From positions 186,001 through 250,000 of the forward strand of contig NZ_QGHC01000005.1 of assembly GCF_003148905.1 (NCBI RefSeq): DNA of 64,000 nucleotides, written 5' to 3'. The translations under genes were made by a program, and so were the position numbers. Shown piece by piece: positions 62,620 to 64,000 of this stretch (positions are counted from its first letter, which is position 1; each line of letters starts with the position of its first letter). The notes beneath the pieces are model-generated. The model saw nothing but the letters and a program-made list of their open reading frames with translations, searched no databases and was not told the origin of the DNA. This DNA is from Fulvimonas soli (GTDB lineage Bacteria > Pseudomonadota > Gammaproteobacteria > Xanthomonadales > Rhodanobacteraceae).

Positions 62620-64000
62620 ATGTCCTCATCTTCCGCATGCTCTTGCCGTCGCGTTTCATCGGCCCGCAGGCACCTTGCGCCGGCCTTCGCGCTCATGGCC
62701 TTCGCGCTTGGAAACATCGCCTCGCTCCACGCCCAGGGCGGCGGCGCACCGCGATCCGCAACGCAGGGCGTCGACGAAGCCAACCCCCTGGTCGGCACCG
62801 CGCCGCTGGACCGGCGGGAGCTGATCGGCAACGCGCCGCCGCCGGGCGAGCCGCTGTACTCGGGCATCACCTCGCCGGGCGCGCGCCTGCCGCACAGCGC
62901 GGTCGAGGCGGCGCCGGTCAACGTCAACCTCGACCTCGGCTATCCCACGGGCGTCCCCACGCCCTACTACTACGCCAACCCCACGATGATCGGCTTCACC
63001 GGCGGCGGCGGTTCGACCTACGGCGGCCGCGCCGAGCCGATGGTCATGCCGGTGGCGGGCGACTGGACCGTGCCGCCGGCCTACGCGCAGTCGTACTACG
63101 ACAAGAAGGGCGAAACGGCCTCGCCCGGCTACTACAAGGTCGACCTGGACAGCTTCCACACCCGCGTCGAGCTGACGGCGACGCAGCGCACCAGCCTGAT
63201 GCGCTTCACCTTCCCGGCGAGCCGCCGCTCGAACGTCATCGTCAACCTGCGCCGCCAGGGCGGCGACGTGGAGGTGGTCGGCGACCGCACCGTGCGCGGC
63301 GTCGCCACCGGCCGGCGCGGGAGGGAGGACGCGGACGGCGCGTGGTTCGTCGCCGAGTTCTCGCGGCCGTTCGCCGGCTTCGGCACCTTCCGCGCGATCC
63401 CGGGCCACGAGGGCTGGGGCATCGGCGACAAGGACGTGGAGGCCGGGCGGCGCAGCGTGTCCGGCAGCTACGCGGGCGCCTACGTCACCTTCGACACGCA
63501 GGCCGGCGAGCAGGTGCTGGTGCGGATCGCCCACGGCCACAGCGCCGCCGAGGCCGAGCAGCGGCTGCGCGCCGGGGATGAGGACTTCGACCGCGTGCGC
63601 GCCCAGGCGCGCGCGGCCTGGGCGAAGCTGCTCGGCCGCGTCGAGGTGACGGGCGGCACGCCGGAACAGCGCAGGCTGTTCTACTCCACGCTCTACCACG
63701 CCTTCGCCAGCCCGCGGCTGGTCGCGCGCAAGGGCGAGCGCTTCACCGACGGCAACGGCCAGGTGCGCGTCGCCGAGCACGACCGCTACGGGCCGGTGCC
63801 GTTCTGGGACACCGGCCGCAACCAGATCGTGCTGCTGATGCTGCTCGAACCGCAGGTGGTGCAGGACATCATGCGCTCCGAGCTCGACATGGCGCGCGAG
63901 CGCGGCTACATGAACACCTCGTTCCACGGCGACCATGCCGTGCTCCTCTACGACGGCGCGTGGCGGCGCGGCATCCCGTTCGACTACGCCGCCGCGTATG
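62620..64000 (+). CDS. Glycoside hydrolase family 92 alpha-mannosidase (partial)
   Basis: The frame is open from ATG 62620 to the window edge (460 codons); the C-terminal half is outside. A signal peptide-like stretch (FALMAFALGNIASLHAQ) is followed by NPLVGTAPLDRR. The beta-sandwich domain and the start of the catalytic (alpha/alpha)6 barrel follow: VTGGTPEQRRLFYSTLYHAF, FWDTGRNQIVLLML and HGDHAVLLYDGAWRRG. GH92 enzymes are calcium-dependent exo-alpha-mannosidases acting on N-glycans and yeast mannan. Together with the receptor upstream it forms a glycan-use pair. Confidence 0.88.
   Translation, partial: MSSSSACSCRRVSSARRHLAPAFALMAFALGNIASLHAQGGGAPRSATQGVDEANPLVGTAPLDRRELIGNAPPPGEPLYSGITSPGARLPHSAVEAAPVNVNLDLGYPTGVPTPYYYANPTMIGFTGGGGSTYGGRAEPMVMPVAGDWTVPPAYAQSYYDKKGETASPGYYKVDLDSFHTRVELTATQRTSLMRFTFPASRRSNVIVNLRRQGGDVEVVGDRTVRGVATGRRGREDADGAWFVAEFSRPFAGFGTFRAIPGHEGWGIGDKDVEAGRRSVSGSYAGAYVTFDTQAGEQVLVRIAHGHSAAEAEQRLRAGDEDFDRVRAQARAAWAKLLGRVEVTGGTPEQRRLFYSTLYHAFASPRLVARKGERFTDGNGQVRVAEHDRYGPVPFWDTGRNQIVLLMLLEPQVVQDIMRSELDMARERGYMNTSFHGDHAVLLYDGAWRRGIPFDYAAAY

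Overview
The window is a chromosomal stretch from a very GC-rich gammaproteobacterium, most likely of the family Xanthomonadaceae/Lysobacteraceae or close kin. The evidence is the gene order aspS - yebC - ruvC - ruvA - kup - ruvB - ybgC - tolQRAB - pal - cpoB - queE - queC - tRNA-Lys, the type of TonB-dependent receptors, DUF3011 and FmdB neighbours of aspS, and dense small intergenic repeats. Nearly every codon ends in G or C, so long antisense open frames occur everywhere and were left out. No CRISPR array, rRNA, transposase or prophage gene was seen.

Layout. 1-1.8 kb: divergent XRE-type regulator (cut by the window edge) and an SDR oxidoreductase. 1.95-12.1 kb: a cobalamin riboswitch followed by one tightly coupled operon for B12 uptake and late assembly (btuB, a BtuM-like membrane protein, cobO, cbiB, a fused cobD/cobC-type decarboxylase plus cobyric acid synthase, cobU, cobT, alpha-ribazole phosphatase, cobS). 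12.2-17.7 kb: an ECF sigma / FecR anti-sigma / TonB receptor module with a VirK/YbjX gene at its end. 17.7-20.2 kb: a second large TonB receptor. 20.4-37.1 kb: the conserved housekeeping block (FmdB, DUF3011, aspS, hydrolase, yebC-ruvCA, kup, ruvB, the complete Tol-Pal system, queE, queC, a Zn-finger protein, tRNA-Lys). 37.2-43.9 kb: a HigBA toxin-antitoxin pair, threonine aldolase with a GH43 hydrolase, PHA depolymerase, RDD protein, xerD, dsbC. 44-58.2 kb: purL, a membrane protein, glycosyltransferase, EamA transporter, the cstA-ybdD pair, DUF4197, def, MBL hydrolase, pyrF, GST. 58.2-64 kb: a TonB receptor and a GH92 mannosidase (cut by the edge) preceded by two LacI-type operator-like palindromes, looking like a glycan-utilisation locus.

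How the parts work together. The B12 operon imports corrinoids, adenosylates them and completes the nucleotide loop; no early corrin-ring gene is present here. The Tol-Pal genes form one coupled run for envelope constriction. ruvC, ruvA and ruvB supply the Holliday junction machinery. The sigma factor, its anti-sigma and TonB receptor form a surface-signalling unit; a shared promoter-like motif upstream of the sigma gene and the VirK gene suggests both are in its regulon.

Hunt highlights. Small repeat elements appear to have rewritten coding sequences: one fuses two B12 enzymes in frame, one replaces the start of ruvC with a repeat-encoded extension of about 53 residues, and a half element sits in frame inside purL. 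Several of these elements share an unusual design (a core flanked by inverted arms of degenerate short tandem repeats) and lie at or inside stop codons. The paired ECF promoter motif, a BtuM-like protein with a candidate cobalt-binding cysteine, tandem MetJ-box-like sites and the LacI-like operators are the other items worth checking. I did not find a clear new defence or biosynthetic system.
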